This document shows positions 8,112 through 17,398 of a DNA stretch of 64,000 nucleotides, in pieces. The position numbers and the translations under genes were made by a program. Source of the stretch: Clostridiales bacterium (GTDB taxonomy: Bacteria; Bacillota; Clostridia; Christensenellales; Aristaeellaceae); contig SFNY01000026.1 of the NCBI GenBank assembly GCA_004554085.1, positions 1 through 64,000 of the forward strand. Reading direction: 5' to 3'. The notes under the pieces were generated by a model. That model searched no databases. It saw only the letters and a list, made by a program, of their open reading frames with translations, and was not told where the DNA came from. Positions within the stretch are counted from its first letter, which is position 1; each line of letters begins with the position of its first letter.

Positions 8112-10454
8112 ATGCTGCGTGTGCTTCAATGGGAGAGGGGCCTGGGAGCGATGCAGCGCCTGCGGGCTCTGGGCAGGCGCGCGCTGCGTCCGGCGGCGCT
8201 GACGGGGGCGATGTTCCTCATGATGCGCGCGGAGCTGCTGATGCGCGCCGCGCCGCTTGCGGCGGCGCTGATGGCGGCGGGTCTTGCGGCGGGGGAGAGC
8301 GCGGCGGCGCTGGCGGCGGGCTGCCTGCTGGGCGCGCTGCGGCTGCCGCTTGCAGATGCGGCGCTGATGCCGGCCATCTGCTGCGCGGCGGTGCTGGCGG
8401 GCGAGCTGATCTGCGGGCTGGCTCCCGCGCTGAAGCGGGGCGCGGAGGAGACGCGGGTGTCGCTGGTGGCGGGGCTGGGGGTGCTGCTGCCGTCGCTGGT
8501 ATGGGCCGGGGGCGATGCGCTGAATTCCCTGCGGGCGCTGGCCTGTGCGGCGCTGGCGGCCACGGCTGCGCCCTTTCTGCTGCCCGCGCTGCGGCTGCGG
8601 GCGAACCGAAGGCGGCTGATGCTCCAGGAGCGGGTGGGGCTGATCCTGCTGGCCTGCGCGTGCATCGTGGGACTCCAGCAGACGATCCCCGCCGCTGCGG
8701 AGGTCGCCGCTGCGCTGGGAATTTTGCTTGCGCCGGGTCTGGGCGCGGCGGCGGGCGTGCTGGGCGGAGTCGCGCTGGCTGCGGGCGGCGCGCCGCTATT
8801 GAAAATGGGGGGACTTGCCCTGGGCGCGCTGGTGGCCTGCTGGCGGGAGTTCAGCGCGCGCTGGCAGCGAGGACTGGCGCTGGTGCTTGCGCTGCTGGTG
8901 TTCCGCCTGGCGGCGGGTTCGGGCACGCCGGAGCCCCAGTGGGCGCTCATTGCGGCGCTGATCTACCTGCTGCTCCCGGATGTTGCCCTGCAGTGCGTGC
9001 AGCGCTTTACCGCGCCGCCCCGCGAAGAGGCACGGGAGCCGGATCGCATCGCCCGGGAGGTCACTGCCCAGGCGCGCATTCAGCTGCGGGCGCTGGGCGA
9101 CGCCTTCGGCGACATGGCGGAGGGCTGCGCCGCGCCCACGGACGTTCCCGGCGAGCAGGAGCTGATCTGCGAGATGCGTCAGCGGCTCTGCGGGGGCTGT
9201 CCGGGCTATGGGGACTGCTGGAACGGCGAGGACAACCGGGCGGTGCGCTTCCTCTGCCAATTGATCACCGAGGCGCTGGACCGGGTGGACGCGCCGCCGG
9301 GGATGCGAGTGCTGTTTTCCGACGGGGAGATTCCGCCGGACGTGCTGCGCGTCTGTCGTCGGGGGCGTATGATCCCCGACCGGCTGGGGCTGCTGCTGCG
9401 GGACTTTGCGGAGAAGCGGAGAGCGGAGATCAAGCGCTGTGCCACAGATCAACTGCTGTCGGCACAGCTTGCGCAGGCGCGGGAGATCCTCTACGACCTG
9501 GCGGATCGTCAGGCGGCGCCGGTGTCCTTCCGGGGGCGGCGGCTGGAGCAGCTCAGTGCGGCGCTGGACAGCGCGGGACTTGCGGACTGCGAGGCCGCGG
9601 CCATTGGTCTGGACGGCGCGGAGGTGCGCCTGACCCGGGAGGGCGGCGGCTGGAGCCGGGAGGAGGTGCAGCGCGCCAGCCGCGCCCTGGGGCGGGCGTT
9701 CGGCGGCGGATTTGCGCCGGAGATTCAGGGGGACGCGCTGCTGTTCATGCAGCGGCCAAGATACGCGGTGGAGACGGGCGTGCGCTGCCAGTCCGGCGTG
9801 GCGGGACAGGTCAACGGCGACAGCCACCTGCTGCGCCCTCTGGGCCGGAGCAAGATGGTTCTAATGCTCTCCGACGGCATGGGCAGCGGCGAGGCGGCGG
9901 CGCAGGAGAGCGCGGAGACGCTGCGGCTGCTGTGGCGCTTTCTGTACGCGGGCATTTCGTTTCCGCTGGCGCTGGAGACGGTGAACCAGCAGATGCTGAT
10001 GCGCAGCGGCGAGGACATGTTCGCCACGGTGGACCTGTGCGCGGTGGATCTGAACACCGGCGTGGCGGAGTTTTCCAAGCTGGCGGCCAGCCGTTCGCTG
10101 ATCCTGCGGGGGAACGAGCTATTGCATGTGGAGAGCGGAAGGTTGCCGCTGGGAATCCTGGAGCGGGTGCAGCCTGCGGTGACGCGGGTGCGATTGCGCC
10201 CGGGGGACGTGATCGTGATGGGCTCGGACGGCGTGATGGAGGCCGGCGACGGCCTGATGATCGACCGCCTGGCGCGTCTGAGCGCGGGCTGCGCGCCGGA
10301 GGTGCTGGCGGAGCGGCTGGTGCGCGAGGCGGCGCTGCGCCGGGGCCGGGGTCGCATCGACGACCTCAGCTGCATCTGCGCGCGCATCGTCGACGCGCGC
10401 AGCCGTGGAAATCGGAGCGATGCGGACGGAGGGGAGGCGATGTCCGGCCAATGA
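8112..10454 (+). CDS. spoIIE: Stage II sporulation protein E-like PP2C phosphatase
   Basis: A protein of about 780 residues, close to the 827 of B. subtilis SpoIIE. The N-terminal 300 residues are a series of very hydrophobic, Ala/Leu-rich helices (about ten membrane spans), followed by a cytoplasmic linker with a Cys cluster (CGGCPGYGDCW) and a C-terminal PP2C-type serine phosphatase domain. The metal-binding and active-site segments are visible: LMLSDGMGSGEAAAQES and IVMGSDGVMEAGD. In sporulating Bacillota this enzyme dephosphorylates SpoIIAA to activate sigma-F in the forespore and interacts with FtsZ. ATG 8112 follows GGGGATGGAGAA; upstream in-frame ATG 8046 lacks a ribosome-binding site. 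Its presence is the strongest sign of a sporulation pathway here. Confidence 0.9.
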   Translation: MLRVLQWERGLGAMQRLRALGRRALRPAALTGAMFLMMRAELLMRAAPLAAALMAAGLAAGESAAALAAGCLLGALRLPLADAALMPAICCAAVLAGELICGLAPALKRGAEETRVSLVAGLGVLLPSLVWAGGDALNSLRALACAALAATAAPFLLPALRLRANRRRLMLQERVGLILLACACIVGLQQTIPAAAEVAAALGILLAPGLGAAAGVLGGVALAAGGAPLLKMGGLALGALVACWREFSARWQRGLALVLALLVFRLAAGSGTPEPQWALIAALIYLLLPDVALQCVQRFTAPPREEAREPDRIAREVTAQARIQLRALGDAFGDMAEGCAAPTDVPGEQELICEMRQRLCGGCPGYGDCWNGEDNRAVRFLCQLITEALDRVDAPPGMRVLFSDGEIPPDVLRVCRRGRMIPDRLGLLLRDFAEKRRAEIKRCATDQLLSAQLAQAREILYDLADRQAAPVSFRGRRLEQLSAALDSAGLADCEAAAIGLDGAEVRLTREGGGWSREEVQRASRALGRAFGGGFAPEIQGDALLFMQRPRYAVETGVRCQSGVAGQVNGDSHLLRPLGRSKMVLMLSDGMGSGEAAAQESAETLRLLWRFLYAGISFPLALETVNQQMLMRSGEDMFATVDLCAVDLNTGVAEFSKLAASRSLILRGNELLHVESGRLPLGILERVQPAVTRVRLRPGDVIVMGSDGVMEAGDGLMIDRLARLSAGCAPEVLAERLVREAALRRGRGRIDDLSCICARIVDARSRGNRSDADGGEAMSGQ

Positions 10455-10455
10455 A

Positions 10456-10484
10456 TTGATTTTCTGAGGAAGCTGTGGTAAACT
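10456..10484 (+). promoter_or_regulatory. Promoter of the GATase1-like gene
   Basis: TTGATT (10456-10461), 17-base spacer, TAAACT (10479-10484) with a TG one base upstream (extended -10). Lies directly after the spoIIE stop. Confidence 0.65.
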
Positions 10485-10520
10485 GGAGACAGCAAGTTTT
10501 ACCTTTCGGGAGGAAGATAC

Positions 10521-11276
10521 ATGAGCAAACAGCTTTCGGTACTCTTTGTCGGCGAATCCTGGATGATTCAGACCACGGAAACCAAGGGCGTGGACTCCTT
10601 TACCACTTATCGCTATGAGGAATGCGCAAATTACGTGGGCGACCGGCTGCGGGAGGGCGGCATCGCGTTCACCCACATCCCCTGCCATCGCGTGGAATTC
10701 GATTTCCCGCAGACGCTGGAGGAGCTTCAGAAGTACGACGTGGTGATGCTCAGCGACGTGGGTGCGAACACCATGCTGATCTCCACCAAGACCTTCTTCG
10801 CCAGCGAGCGCACCGTGAACAAGCTGCACCTGATTCGCGACTATGTGCGGGCCGGCGGCGGCTTCTGCATGATCGGCGGATACCTGACCTACATGGGCAT
10901 CGAGGCCAAGGGCTGCTACAAGCGCACCGCCATCGAGGAGATCCTGCCGGTGGAGCTGCTCAGCTGCGATGACCGCGTGGAGTGCCCCGAGGGCTTCTCA
11001 CCGGAGACCGTGCTGCCGGAACACCCGGTGATGGACGGCATCGACGAGGCCATGCCCTACATGCTGGGCTACAACCGCACCGTGCTCAAGCCCGGCGCAA
11101 CCCTCATCGCGCGCCGGGAGGACGACCCCATCATCGCTGCATGGGACTGCGGCGCGGGCCGCACCATGGCCTACACCTGCGATTGCGCGCCCCACTGGGC
11201 CTCGCCAGAGCTGTGCAGCTGGAAGCATTACAGCCGCCTCTGGCAGAACATCGTGCACTGGCTCGCGCGCGCGTGA
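10521..11276 (+). CDS. GATase1-like protein (glutamine amidotransferase superfamily, function unknown)
   Basis: A 251-residue cytoplasmic protein. The N-terminus (LSVLFVGESWM) and the segments YDVVMLSDVGANTM and VRAGGGFCMIGGYLTY match the class I glutamine amidotransferase-like fold used by ThuA-type and PF07090-type proteins; the nucleophile-elbow-like GGGFCMIGG is visible. The C-terminal part (WDCGAGRTMAYTCDCAPHWA) resembles the conserved end of putative trehalose-utilisation/GATase-like proteins. No glutaminase triad can be assigned with confidence. AGGAGG-type site precedes ATG 10521; monocistronic between its own promoter and the hairpin at 11331. Substrate unknown. Confidence 0.7.
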   Translation: MSKQLSVLFVGESWMIQTTETKGVDSFTTYRYEECANYVGDRLREGGIAFTHIPCHRVEFDFPQTLEELQKYDVVMLSDVGANTMLISTKTFFASERTVNKLHLIRDYVRAGGGFCMIGGYLTYMGIEAKGCYKRTAIEEILPVELLSCDDRVECPEGFSPETVLPEHPVMDGIDEAMPYMLGYNRTVLKPGATLIARREDDPIIAAWDCGAGRTMAYTCDCAPHWASPELCSWKHYSRLWQNIVHWLARA

Positions 11277-11330
11277 GGCGGACATGAAAAACCGGCGCTC
11301 CATCGCAGGAAGCGCCGCATAGCCAGAATA

Positions 11331-11365
11331 CAAAAGCCTGTTCCCAACACGGGAACAGGCTTTTG
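11331..11365. terminator. Bidirectional terminator between the GATase-like gene and the CotH gene
   Basis: Perfect 15-bp inverted repeat CAAAAGCCTGTTCCC / GGGAACAGGCTTTTG around a 5-base loop, with A and T tracts on either side, so it can terminate both converging genes. A second small hairpin (GGCGCTCC...GGAAGCGCC) lies just before it at 11294-11316. Confidence 0.85.
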
Positions 11366-11370
11366 TCGCG

Positions 11371-14300
11371 TCAGCTCTGCGAATTGTATGCGTCGATGGC
11401 CTCGATTGCGTCGGCGAAGTAGCGGTTGGTCTCCTCCTTGCTCAGATTCAGATAGGAGGTGCAGTGCCGGATGATCTCGGAGGGGCGCCTGACGGCGCGG
11501 TTGGTGAAGTTCTCCACACTGGCGTCGTACTCGCTGCGCGTGACGCCGATCATGTCCAGATACTGGGGCAGCACCGGCTGCAGGCGTTGATACTGATTCT
11601 GGATCATGTCGGACAGGCTCTGGGGCGACATATAGGTGGCCAGCGCCCGGTTGAAGTAGGTCAGGAAGCGCTCACGGATCGTGGGATTGCGCATGCACGA
11701 TTTGAACAGCCTGCCATACTCACCGCTTGCCAGAATCTTGAAGCTGTTCAAATTCTCACGCATGCTGCGGTCCACGTCGTAGAGGATCCAGCGCCACTTG
11801 CCGTCGCCCTCGGGGTCGCGGTAGCGCTTGACGTTGACGGTGTCGTAGGTGCCGATCACCAGCTGCATGGAGATGTACTCGATGAAGTTGTCGATGTCCA
11901 CGACGGAATCGATGTATTCATAGGCCTCCTGCGTGGTCACGTCGTGGGACCTGAGATACGCCTCCAGTGCGGCGAAGGTATCATTGGAGCCCTGGCGCAC
12001 GATGGCGCTGCCGGAGACCAGATCGATGCCGTCCTCGCGGCCCTCCCAGCCCATCTGACGGCAGATGGCGTCGGTGTTCATGTGCTCGCGGATGTACATG
12101 GCGCTGTAATACTCGCCGTTGAGATAGACGATGCACTCCTCGGCCGCCTGATAGAGCACGGAAGTGTTCGCCGCCAGGGAGGTCAGCACCGGGTCGCGCA
12201 TGAAGGCGCTCTTGTAGTCCTGGCCGGTGTAGCGCAGCAGCAGCGTGTTGTAGGCCTCGTCGTCGCGGTCGGAGAAGAGGGGGTAGCGGAACAGCTTGTC
12301 CCCGTAGCGCCCCCGGGCGATCAGCTTGAAGCTCTTGATCTCGTAGGCACGGGAATTGCGGCCGTGAATCTTGATTCCGCACTCCTGGGAGATCGCCTGC
12401 TTGCCCGTCCCGGTGTAGAATTCGATATGGGATTCGCGCTCCCAGTCCATCCAGAAGTTGGCGCCCTTGCCGTAGGCTCCGTAGGGGAACTTGTCCGTGG
12501 CATTGGGCCCCTTGACCATGATGCCGGTCTTATGGCTGAACAGTCCCGTGGGATCGCTGACCAGAGAGATCACGTAAGGCATTTCGCCTGCACCCTGCAC
12601 GTCGAACAGATAGCTCTGGGTGTCCATCAGGGAGGGCAGGCAGCCGTCCCTGTACACGCGGGTGCGCAGGATGGTGGTGGAGGACACGGGAATCGGCGTG
12701 CCGGTGTAGAGCGTGGAGGACTCGGTGGGGTCGGAGCAGTCCAGCGTGTAGTAGATGCGATCTCCGCTTCCGGCGCTCAGGCTGACGCTGAAGCTCTGGC
12801 CGGTGGTGAACAGACCGCCGGACACGGAGTACTCCGCGACCTCTGCGCGGCCCTCGTAATATGCGCTGCCGTTGGCGGAGAGCGGCGTGACCGAGGGCAG
12901 ATAGCCTGTCTGTCCGCTGTCGCTGCGGCCATAGCTTACGTCGCCGATCTGCTGGGGCACGTAGACGGTGTCAAAGATCCGGCCGCCGGGGGTGGACAGG
13001 CAGAGCGTGTAGCCGCCGCAGGCGGACAGAGAGAAGGGCACGCACAGATAGCTGCTCTGCTGGGGCAGAGCGCTGCTGTCGCAGAACACGATCATGTATT
13101 CCTGCGGGCCGAGGGTGGTTCCGGCGGGGAACTGCCACTTGCGGGGATGGTTCATGTCGTTGGACAGGCCGTAGCTGCCCAGATCCAGGCTCTGGCTGCC
13201 CGTGTTGAAAATTTCGATCCAATCGGCGCTGCCGTCCGTGGGCGAGGCCATCACCTCGTTGATGCGCAGGCTGACGCCGTCGATGCTGTTGAGCTGCGCC
13301 CGGGATGAGGAGGACGCGCGGTTTTCCAGATTTGGCGTGGGCGGCAGCTCGCTCGTCCAGCTGCCGCTCTTGAGGGAGTAGGCCTGGCCCTTTTCCAGCA
13401 GGGGGACGTTCACCGAGGAGATCGCCGCACCGCTGGGATCGGAGAGGAACAGGCGCTCGCCATCCCGGGACAGCCTGAAGCTGGTATGCAGATGCTCCGG
13501 ATCGTCCGTCCGGTCGTAGCCGGAGCAGTGAATGGCCAGATAGCCGCCGGCGGGCAGGGTCACGTCGGGCAGCTTCCATTTGGTCAGCCGCGCGGCATTG
13601 TCGGAGAGATGGTAGCCCTCCAGATTGACGGGGTCGTCCGTGAGGTTGTGCAGCTCGATGTAGTCGCAGCACTCGCCGTTTTCGTCGAGGAAGTAGATGC
13701 TGTTGGCGCTCATGACCTCGCTGATTTCCACCGTGCCCTCGCACAGCTCCACCTCGATGGCCGTGTTGGACGTGAAGGCGCGGTTTTCAGCGCCGGGCGT
13801 GGCGATCAGGCAGACCTCCCATGCGCCGCCGATGCGGCCGTAGGAGCAGTCCGCCTCCAGCTCCGGCGGCTCGACGCAATCGAGAATGCTGCCGTCGGTG
13901 GCCAGCAGGAAGAGGGTGCATCCGCCGGAGGCGGGCAGATTGAAGGGGGCGTGCAGCACACCGTCCGTCTGCGGGGAGGCTTTGCCATCCGCGTAGACCA
14001 GCAGGTATTCGCCCGCGCCCAGGCTCACGTTCGGGAAGCTGAGCACCTTGTTGACCTTCGCGTCGATCGCCAGCGTCACGCCGCTGAGGGATACGGGCGC
14101 ATCGCCGCAGTTCTCGATCTCAATCCAATCGGGCGCGGAGCCGTCGGCGGCGAGGAGCGTGCTTGCGTTGGCACTCTGGATCTCGCTGATGCGCAGGGAA
14201 ACATCCGCCTGGGCCGACGCATCTCCATGGATGCTGGACAATCCGCTCAGGCCAAGCAGCCAGCTCGCCAGCAGCATTCCCAGACCGAAAAGGATGATTG

Positions 14301-14385
14301 GCCCCAGGGCCTTGCCGAGACTGCCGCTGTTGCGCAGCCACAGCTTTCTGTGGGGATTGGAGTGGGGCTTCTGACCTCGCTTCAT
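11371..14385 (-). CDS. Large membrane-anchored LTD/CotH-kinase protein
   Basis: A 1004-residue surface protein. A transmembrane segment at about 28-48 is followed by three lamin-tail domains, each starting with the typical motif: ISEIQSANAS (66), ISEVMSANSI (221) and INEVMASP (about 374). A chitobiase/hexosaminidase C-terminal-type domain follows (YYTLDCSDPTESSTLYTG), then a CotH-type protein kinase domain with KIHGRNSRAYEIKSFKLIAR, and further on LYDVDRSM. CotH of B. subtilis phosphorylates spore-coat proteins CotB and CotG; LTD-CotH fusions in Clostridia are exported and their substrates are unknown. AAGGAAGG precedes ATG 14385. Convergent with the GATase-like gene, separated by a bidirectional terminator. 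Confidence 0.88.
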   Translation of the reverse strand: MKRGQKPHSNPHRKLWLRNSGSLGKALGPIILFGLGMLLASWLLGLSGLSSIHGDASAQADVSLRISEIQSANASTLLAADGSAPDWIEIENCGDAPVSLSGVTLAIDAKVNKVLSFPNVSLGAGEYLLVYADGKASPQTDGVLHAPFNLPASGGCTLFLLATDGSILDCVEPPELEADCSYGRIGGAWEVCLIATPGAENRAFTSNTAIEVELCEGTVEISEVMSANSIYFLDENGECCDYIELHNLTDDPVNLEGYHLSDNAARLTKWKLPDVTLPAGGYLAIHCSGYDRTDDPEHLHTSFRLSRDGERLFLSDPSGAAISSVNVPLLEKGQAYSLKSGSWTSELPPTPNLENRASSSSRAQLNSIDGVSLRINEVMASPTDGSADWIEIFNTGSQSLDLGSYGLSNDMNHPRKWQFPAGTTLGPQEYMIVFCDSSALPQQSSYLCVPFSLSACGGYTLCLSTPGGRIFDTVYVPQQIGDVSYGRSDSGQTGYLPSVTPLSANGSAYYEGRAEVAEYSVSGGLFTTGQSFSVSLSAGSGDRIYYTLDCSDPTESSTLYTGTPIPVSSTTILRTRVYRDGCLPSLMDTQSYLFDVQGAGEMPYVISLVSDPTGLFSHKTGIMVKGPNATDKFPYGAYGKGANFWMDWERESHIEFYTGTGKQAISQECGIKIHGRNSRAYEIKSFKLIARGRYGDKLFRYPLFSDRDDEAYNTLLLRYTGQDYKSAFMRDPVLTSLAANTSVLYQAAEECIVYLNGEYYSAMYIREHMNTDAICRQMGWEGREDGIDLVSGSAIVRQGSNDTFAALEAYLRSHDVTTQEAYEYIDSVVDIDNFIEYISMQLVIGTYDTVNVKRYRDPEGDGKWRWILYDVDRSMRENLNSFKILASGEYGRLFKSCMRNPTIRERFLTYFNRALATYMSPQSLSDMIQNQYQRLQPVLPQYLDMIGVTRSEYDASVENFTNRAVRRPSEIIRHCTSYLNLSKEETNRYFADAIEAIDAYNSQS

Positions 14386-14427
14386 TTCGGGAAACCTTCC
14401 TTAATAAATAGAAATTATATGCTTAAA

Positions 14428-14433
14428 ATTATA
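14428..14433 (-). promoter_or_regulatory. Extended -10 element of the CotH gene
   Basis: On the minus strand TG-A-TATAAT with TATAAT at 14433-14428, about 45 bp upstream of the start. The surrounding sequence is A/T-rich; no clear -35. Confidence 0.5.
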
Positions 14434-14497
14434 TCATAGAATGTGGAGAAACACCACCGCGAATATTGAATCTCAACATTATTTTGAACCGCGCGCA

Positions 14498-15367
14498 TCA
14501 GCCGTCCCCGCGGAAGATGTCCGCCACCTCGGAGATGGTGATGTAGGCCGTGGGATCCAGCTCGTGCACGATGTCCCGCAGCCGGGTGATCTGGAAGCGG
14601 TTCACCACGAAGTAGAGCACGTCGCGATCCTGCCCGGAGTAGCCGCCCCGGGCCTCGATGCGGGTGATGCCGGTGGAGAAGGTCTCCGTCAGCGCGGCGC
14701 AGATCTCCCGGGGCCGCACGGTGACGATCATCGCCGCCTTGCAGCGGTCGAAGCCCTCCACCATGTAGTCCACCGCCTTCAGTGCGGCGGCGTAGGTCAC
14801 GATGGAGTACAGCGGCAGGATCCAGCTCTCAATCACAATGCCGCACACGATGTACAGAAGCACGTTGTAGCCCATCACGAAGCTGCCCACCGACAATCCG
14901 ATGCGCTTGGCGAAGATCACCGCCATGACCTCCACGCCGTCGATGGCTCCGCCGTAGCGGATCACCAGGCCGCTGCCCACGCCGGAGATCAGTCCGCCGA
15001 ACAGCGCGCACAGCAGCAGATCCGTGCCCGCCAGCGGAGACGCCATGGCCACGTCGATGGGCAGCACGTCCGTGATCAGCCATGCGCCGATGGAGTACAC
15101 CAGCACCGCATAGATGGAATAGATCGTAAAGATTTTCCCCTGGCGCTTCAGCCCGTACAGAAACAGCGGGATGTTCAGCAGCACCAGAAACAGCGACAGC
15201 GAAAGGTAGTCCGGTGTGACCTGGGACAGCAGCATGCTCGTGCCGGAAATTCCGCTGTCGTAGAGCTTCACCGGGGCCAGAAACACCGTCACGCCAAAGG
15301 CGTTGATGAGGCCCGCAATGGTAATCATGAGAAGGTTTCGCTTCTTGATTTTCTGGGTGTTGTGCAT
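14498..15367 (-). CDS. YitT-family membrane protein (DUF161 + DUF2179)
   Basis: A 289-residue protein with five to six hydrophobic helices in the first 210 residues and a cytoplasmic C-terminal DUF2179 domain (about 210-289, SEVADIF near the end). The segments GVTVFLAPVKLYDSGISGTSM and YGGAIDGVEVMAVIFAKR are typical of YitT/YpjC proteins. Function of the family is not settled; roles in nucleotide or ion transport have been suggested. It begins at ATG 15367 with a GGAG-type site and reads away from the yetF gene, which starts 170 bp to the right. Confidence 0.88.
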   Translation of the reverse strand: MHNTQKIKKRNLLMITIAGLINAFGVTVFLAPVKLYDSGISGTSMLLSQVTPDYLSLSLFLVLLNIPLFLYGLKRQGKIFTIYSIYAVLVYSIGAWLITDVLPIDVAMASPLAGTDLLLCALFGGLISGVGSGLVIRYGGAIDGVEVMAVIFAKRIGLSVGSFVMGYNVLLYIVCGIVIESWILPLYSIVTYAAALKAVDYMVEGFDRCKAAMIVTVRPREICAALTETFSTGITRIEARGGYSGQDRDVLYFVVNRFQITRLRDIVHELDPTAYITISEVADIFRGDG

Positions 15368-15537
15368 CTTATGCTTTATCTCCTCTCTATGCAGTCGAAG
15401 GTGGGATTTCTTCAGTATAACATGTGTCCGGAAACGCGCGCAAGGCGGCGGCGCGACCGTTTGGAAAAATTCGCGGAATGCTTGCGCGGCTTCGGGGCAG
15501 GATAGAGGAAAGAATCTGCCGCAGGAGGTCTTGCCAG

Positions 15538-16254
15538 ATGTTCACGATGTTTTTCCGGGCCATATTTCTCTATGGAATCCTGATTCTCACCATGCGGCTG
15601 CTGGGCAAGCGCCAGCTGGGCGAGTTCCAGCCCTTCGAGTTCGCGCTGACGATCCTGCTGGCCGACATCATCTCCGGGCCCATCGGCAGCGTGTCCACGC
15701 CGCTGCTCTACGGCGTGCTGCCGGTGATGGCGGTGATCGTGGTGCACGGCGTGCTGACCATCGCCTGCATGAAGTCGGACAAGCTGCGCGCGGTGATCTC
15801 CGGCAAGCCCACGCTGGTGATCTCCCGGGGCGTGATCGACCGCAGGGAGCTGAACCGGCTGTGCCTGAGCCTGTCCGATCTGCTGGAGGGACTGCGTGGG
15901 GCGGGCTTTCTGGATCCCACGGAGGTGGGCACGGCGGTGGTGGAGGCCAACGGAACCATCTCCGCCTTCGCCGACGCGCAGAAGCGCCCGCCCAACACCG
16001 CCGAATTGCAGCTGAATCCGGGCTACGAGGGCCTGCCGATGATCCTCATCATGGACGGCCGATTGCAGGAGAAGAACCTGCGCACCACCGGAAAGAGCGC
16101 GGCCTGGCTGACTGGCCTGCTGTCCGGGCGTGCGTTGAGCGCAGAGAATGTGTATCTTGCTGCGCTGGACACCCAGGGCAGGCTCACCCTGCAAATGCGG
16201 GACGACACCCTGATCTCCTTCCAGGCTATGCCCGCGCAGGAGGTGACGTGGTGA
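15538..16254 (+). CDS. YetF/DUF421-family membrane protein
   Basis: A 238-residue protein with three N-terminal membrane helices and a cytoplasmic YetF domain. RLLGKRQLGEFQPFEFALTI and ADIISGPIGS are the family signature; the C-terminal half contains VISRGVIDRRELNRLCLSL and ends with a second small repeat. Paralogues in Bacillus (YetF, YrbG, YkjA) affect spore properties but the biochemical activity is unknown. Start ATG 15538 has GCAGGAGG 8 bases upstream; longer in-frame starts at 15424 are unsupported. It is followed by a DUF4363 gene one base after its stop, the usual clostridial pairing. Confidence 0.87.
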   Translation: MFTMFFRAIFLYGILILTMRLLGKRQLGEFQPFEFALTILLADIISGPIGSVSTPLLYGVLPVMAVIVVHGVLTIACMKSDKLRAVISGKPTLVISRGVIDRRELNRLCLSLSDLLEGLRGAGFLDPTEVGTAVVEANGTISAFADAQKRPPNTAELQLNPGYEGLPMILIMDGRLQEKNLRTTGKSAAWLTGLLSGRALSAENVYLAALDTQGRLTLQMRDDTLISFQAMPAQEVTW

Positions 16255-16255
16255 G

Positions 16256-16639
16256 ATGCGCCGGACGATCCTGATCACCCTGACCACGCTGCTGGTGTCC
16301 ATGATCCTGTGCACCCTGTCCCGCATCAGCGTCCACCGCGTGGTGAACCACGCCCGCCACCTGCGCACCGAGGCCATCGAGGCCATGGACGCGCAGGAGG
16401 TACAGCGGGCCGAGACCGTGCTGGTGGAGCTGGCGGGGTTCATGGAGGACAGGCAGCCGCTGCTGGAGGTGTTGTGCGAGCATGACGACCTGCACGAGAT
16501 CAAGGCCGCCATCATCGATGCTCAGGCCTCCATCGAGTTCGGCATCACCGATGACTTCTATCAGGCCATCTATCGCTTCGGCGAGGGCCTGGAGCACATC
16601 GCCGACGTGGAGAGCGTGCGCCTGACGAACTTCTATTGA
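16256..16639 (+). CDS. DUF4363-family protein
   Basis: A 127-residue protein with one N-terminal membrane helix (residues 4-22) and an otherwise helical, acidic outer domain rich in Leu and Glu, as expected of DUF4363 partners of YetF. ATG 16256 comes one base after the yetF stop, so translation is probably coupled. The C-terminal DVESVRLTNFY matches the short conserved tail of the family. The domain resembles the helical cytoplasmic part of sporulation-stage III AB-like proteins only superficially. Function unknown. Confidence 0.75.
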   Translation: MRRTILITLTTLLVSMILCTLSRISVHRVVNHARHLRTEAIEAMDAQEVQRAETVLVELAGFMEDRQPLLEVLCEHDDLHEIKAAIIDAQASIEFGITDDFYQAIYRFGEGLEHIADVESVRLTNFY

Positions 16640-16668
16640 CGCAGCGCAGATGCTTGCGCAGCGTTGCT
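16640..16668 (+). terminator. Imperfect hairpin after DUF4363
   Basis: Inverted repeat ACGC-A-GCGCA / TGCGC-A-GCGT immediately after the DUF4363 stop, with a short loop. No clear T tract, so termination is uncertain. Confidence 0.4.
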
Positions 16669-16708
16669 TCGCGGAACCCCGACGCAGGATCATTTCCATC
16701 GACCCCGG

Positions 16709-16738
16709 TTGACGGGCGCACCCTCGCTCCATTATAAT
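16709..16738 (+). promoter_or_regulatory. Promoter of tadA
   Basis: TTGACG (16709-16714), 18-base spacer, TATAAT (16733-16738); about 30 bp before the tadA start. Confidence 0.75.
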
Positions 16739-16769
16739 AGTACGGAAGCATTGAATGGAGGTGAACTGC

Positions 16770-17219
16770 ATGGGCGATGAAGCGTGGATGGCCGAGGCCC
16801 TTCATGAGGCGGAGCTTGCCGCCCGGGAGGGGGAGATCCCCGTGGGCTGCGTGATCGTGCGCAGCGATCAGATCATCGCCCGTGGCCACAACCTGCGGGA
16901 GCAGACCGGCGATCCCACCGCCCACGCGGAGGTCGTGGCCATCCGCCGCGCCGCACAGGCGCTGGGCTGCTGGAAGCTGAGCGGCTGCACGATGTACGTC
17001 ACCCTGGAGCCCTGCCCCATGTGCGCCGGGGCGATTTCGCAGGCCCGCATCTCCCACCTGATCTACGGCGCATCCGACCCCGCCTATGGCTGCGCGGGCA
17101 GCGTCTACCGCATCCCGGAGGACCCCGCCTTCAATCACTTCTGCATCTGCGACGGCGGCGTGCGGGAGGCGGACTGTCGCGGCCTGATGGAGAACTTTTT
17201 CAAAAATCGCAGGGACTGA
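16770..17219 (+). CDS. tadA: tRNA-specific adenosine deaminase
   Basis: Deaminates A34 of tRNA-Arg(ACG) to inosine, an essential decoding function. The 149-residue protein has the zinc-dependent cytidine/adenosine deaminase motifs: HAEVVAI (zinc ligand His and the catalytic Glu) and PCPMCAGAI (two zinc-binding Cys), plus VGCVIVR at the start of the fold. Length fits the family. ATG 16770 is chosen because GGAGGTGA ends about 6 bases before it; the ATG at 16755 overlaps that ribosome-binding site. No SRP RNA gene or dnaX is seen downstream. Confidence 0.93.
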   Translation: MGDEAWMAEALHEAELAAREGEIPVGCVIVRSDQIIARGHNLREQTGDPTAHAEVVAIRRAAQALGCWKLSGCTMYVTLEPCPMCAGAISQARISHLIYGASDPAYGCAGSVYRIPEDPAFNHFCICDGGVREADCRGLMENFFKNRRD

Positions 17220-17398
17220 GCGCATATTCGCATACGAAATGTATAATAATGCGCAATATTCAATTGTTATGCAACTATTTAACCGCAATTACACATAAAT
17301 ATGCATATTGACCCTTGATTTTCCAGAAAAAGCGTGTATAATATACTCCAGAAAACAAAAACGACCGCGCTGCGGCTGCGAAACAGGAGTCAAGGATC
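17220..17398 (+). promoter_or_regulatory. argG leader with promoter and possible ArgR half-sites
   Basis: A 180-base, strikingly A/T-rich region. A promoter TTGATT (17315-17320), 16-base spacer, TATAAT (17337-17342) precedes argG by about 57 bp. Upstream, TGTATAATAATGC (near 17240), TGTTATGCA (near 17266) and ATAAATATGCA (near 17294) resemble halves of the ArgR box (TGAATAA/TTATTCA type). Repression by ArgR is inferred, not shown. Confidence 0.5.

Noticed and set aside
8129..10459. A 776-residue open frame overlapping spoIIE in another frame
   Set aside because: Gly/Ala/Arg composition without domain signatures; the spoIIE frame has PP2C motifs and a proper start.
11464..13308. A 614-residue frame antisense to the CotH gene
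   Set aside because: No start signal, His/Val/Gly-rich shadow of the true gene.
16640..16755. A small RNA (SRP-like) near tadA
   Set aside because: Only a short hairpin is seen; the conserved SRP apical loop is absent.
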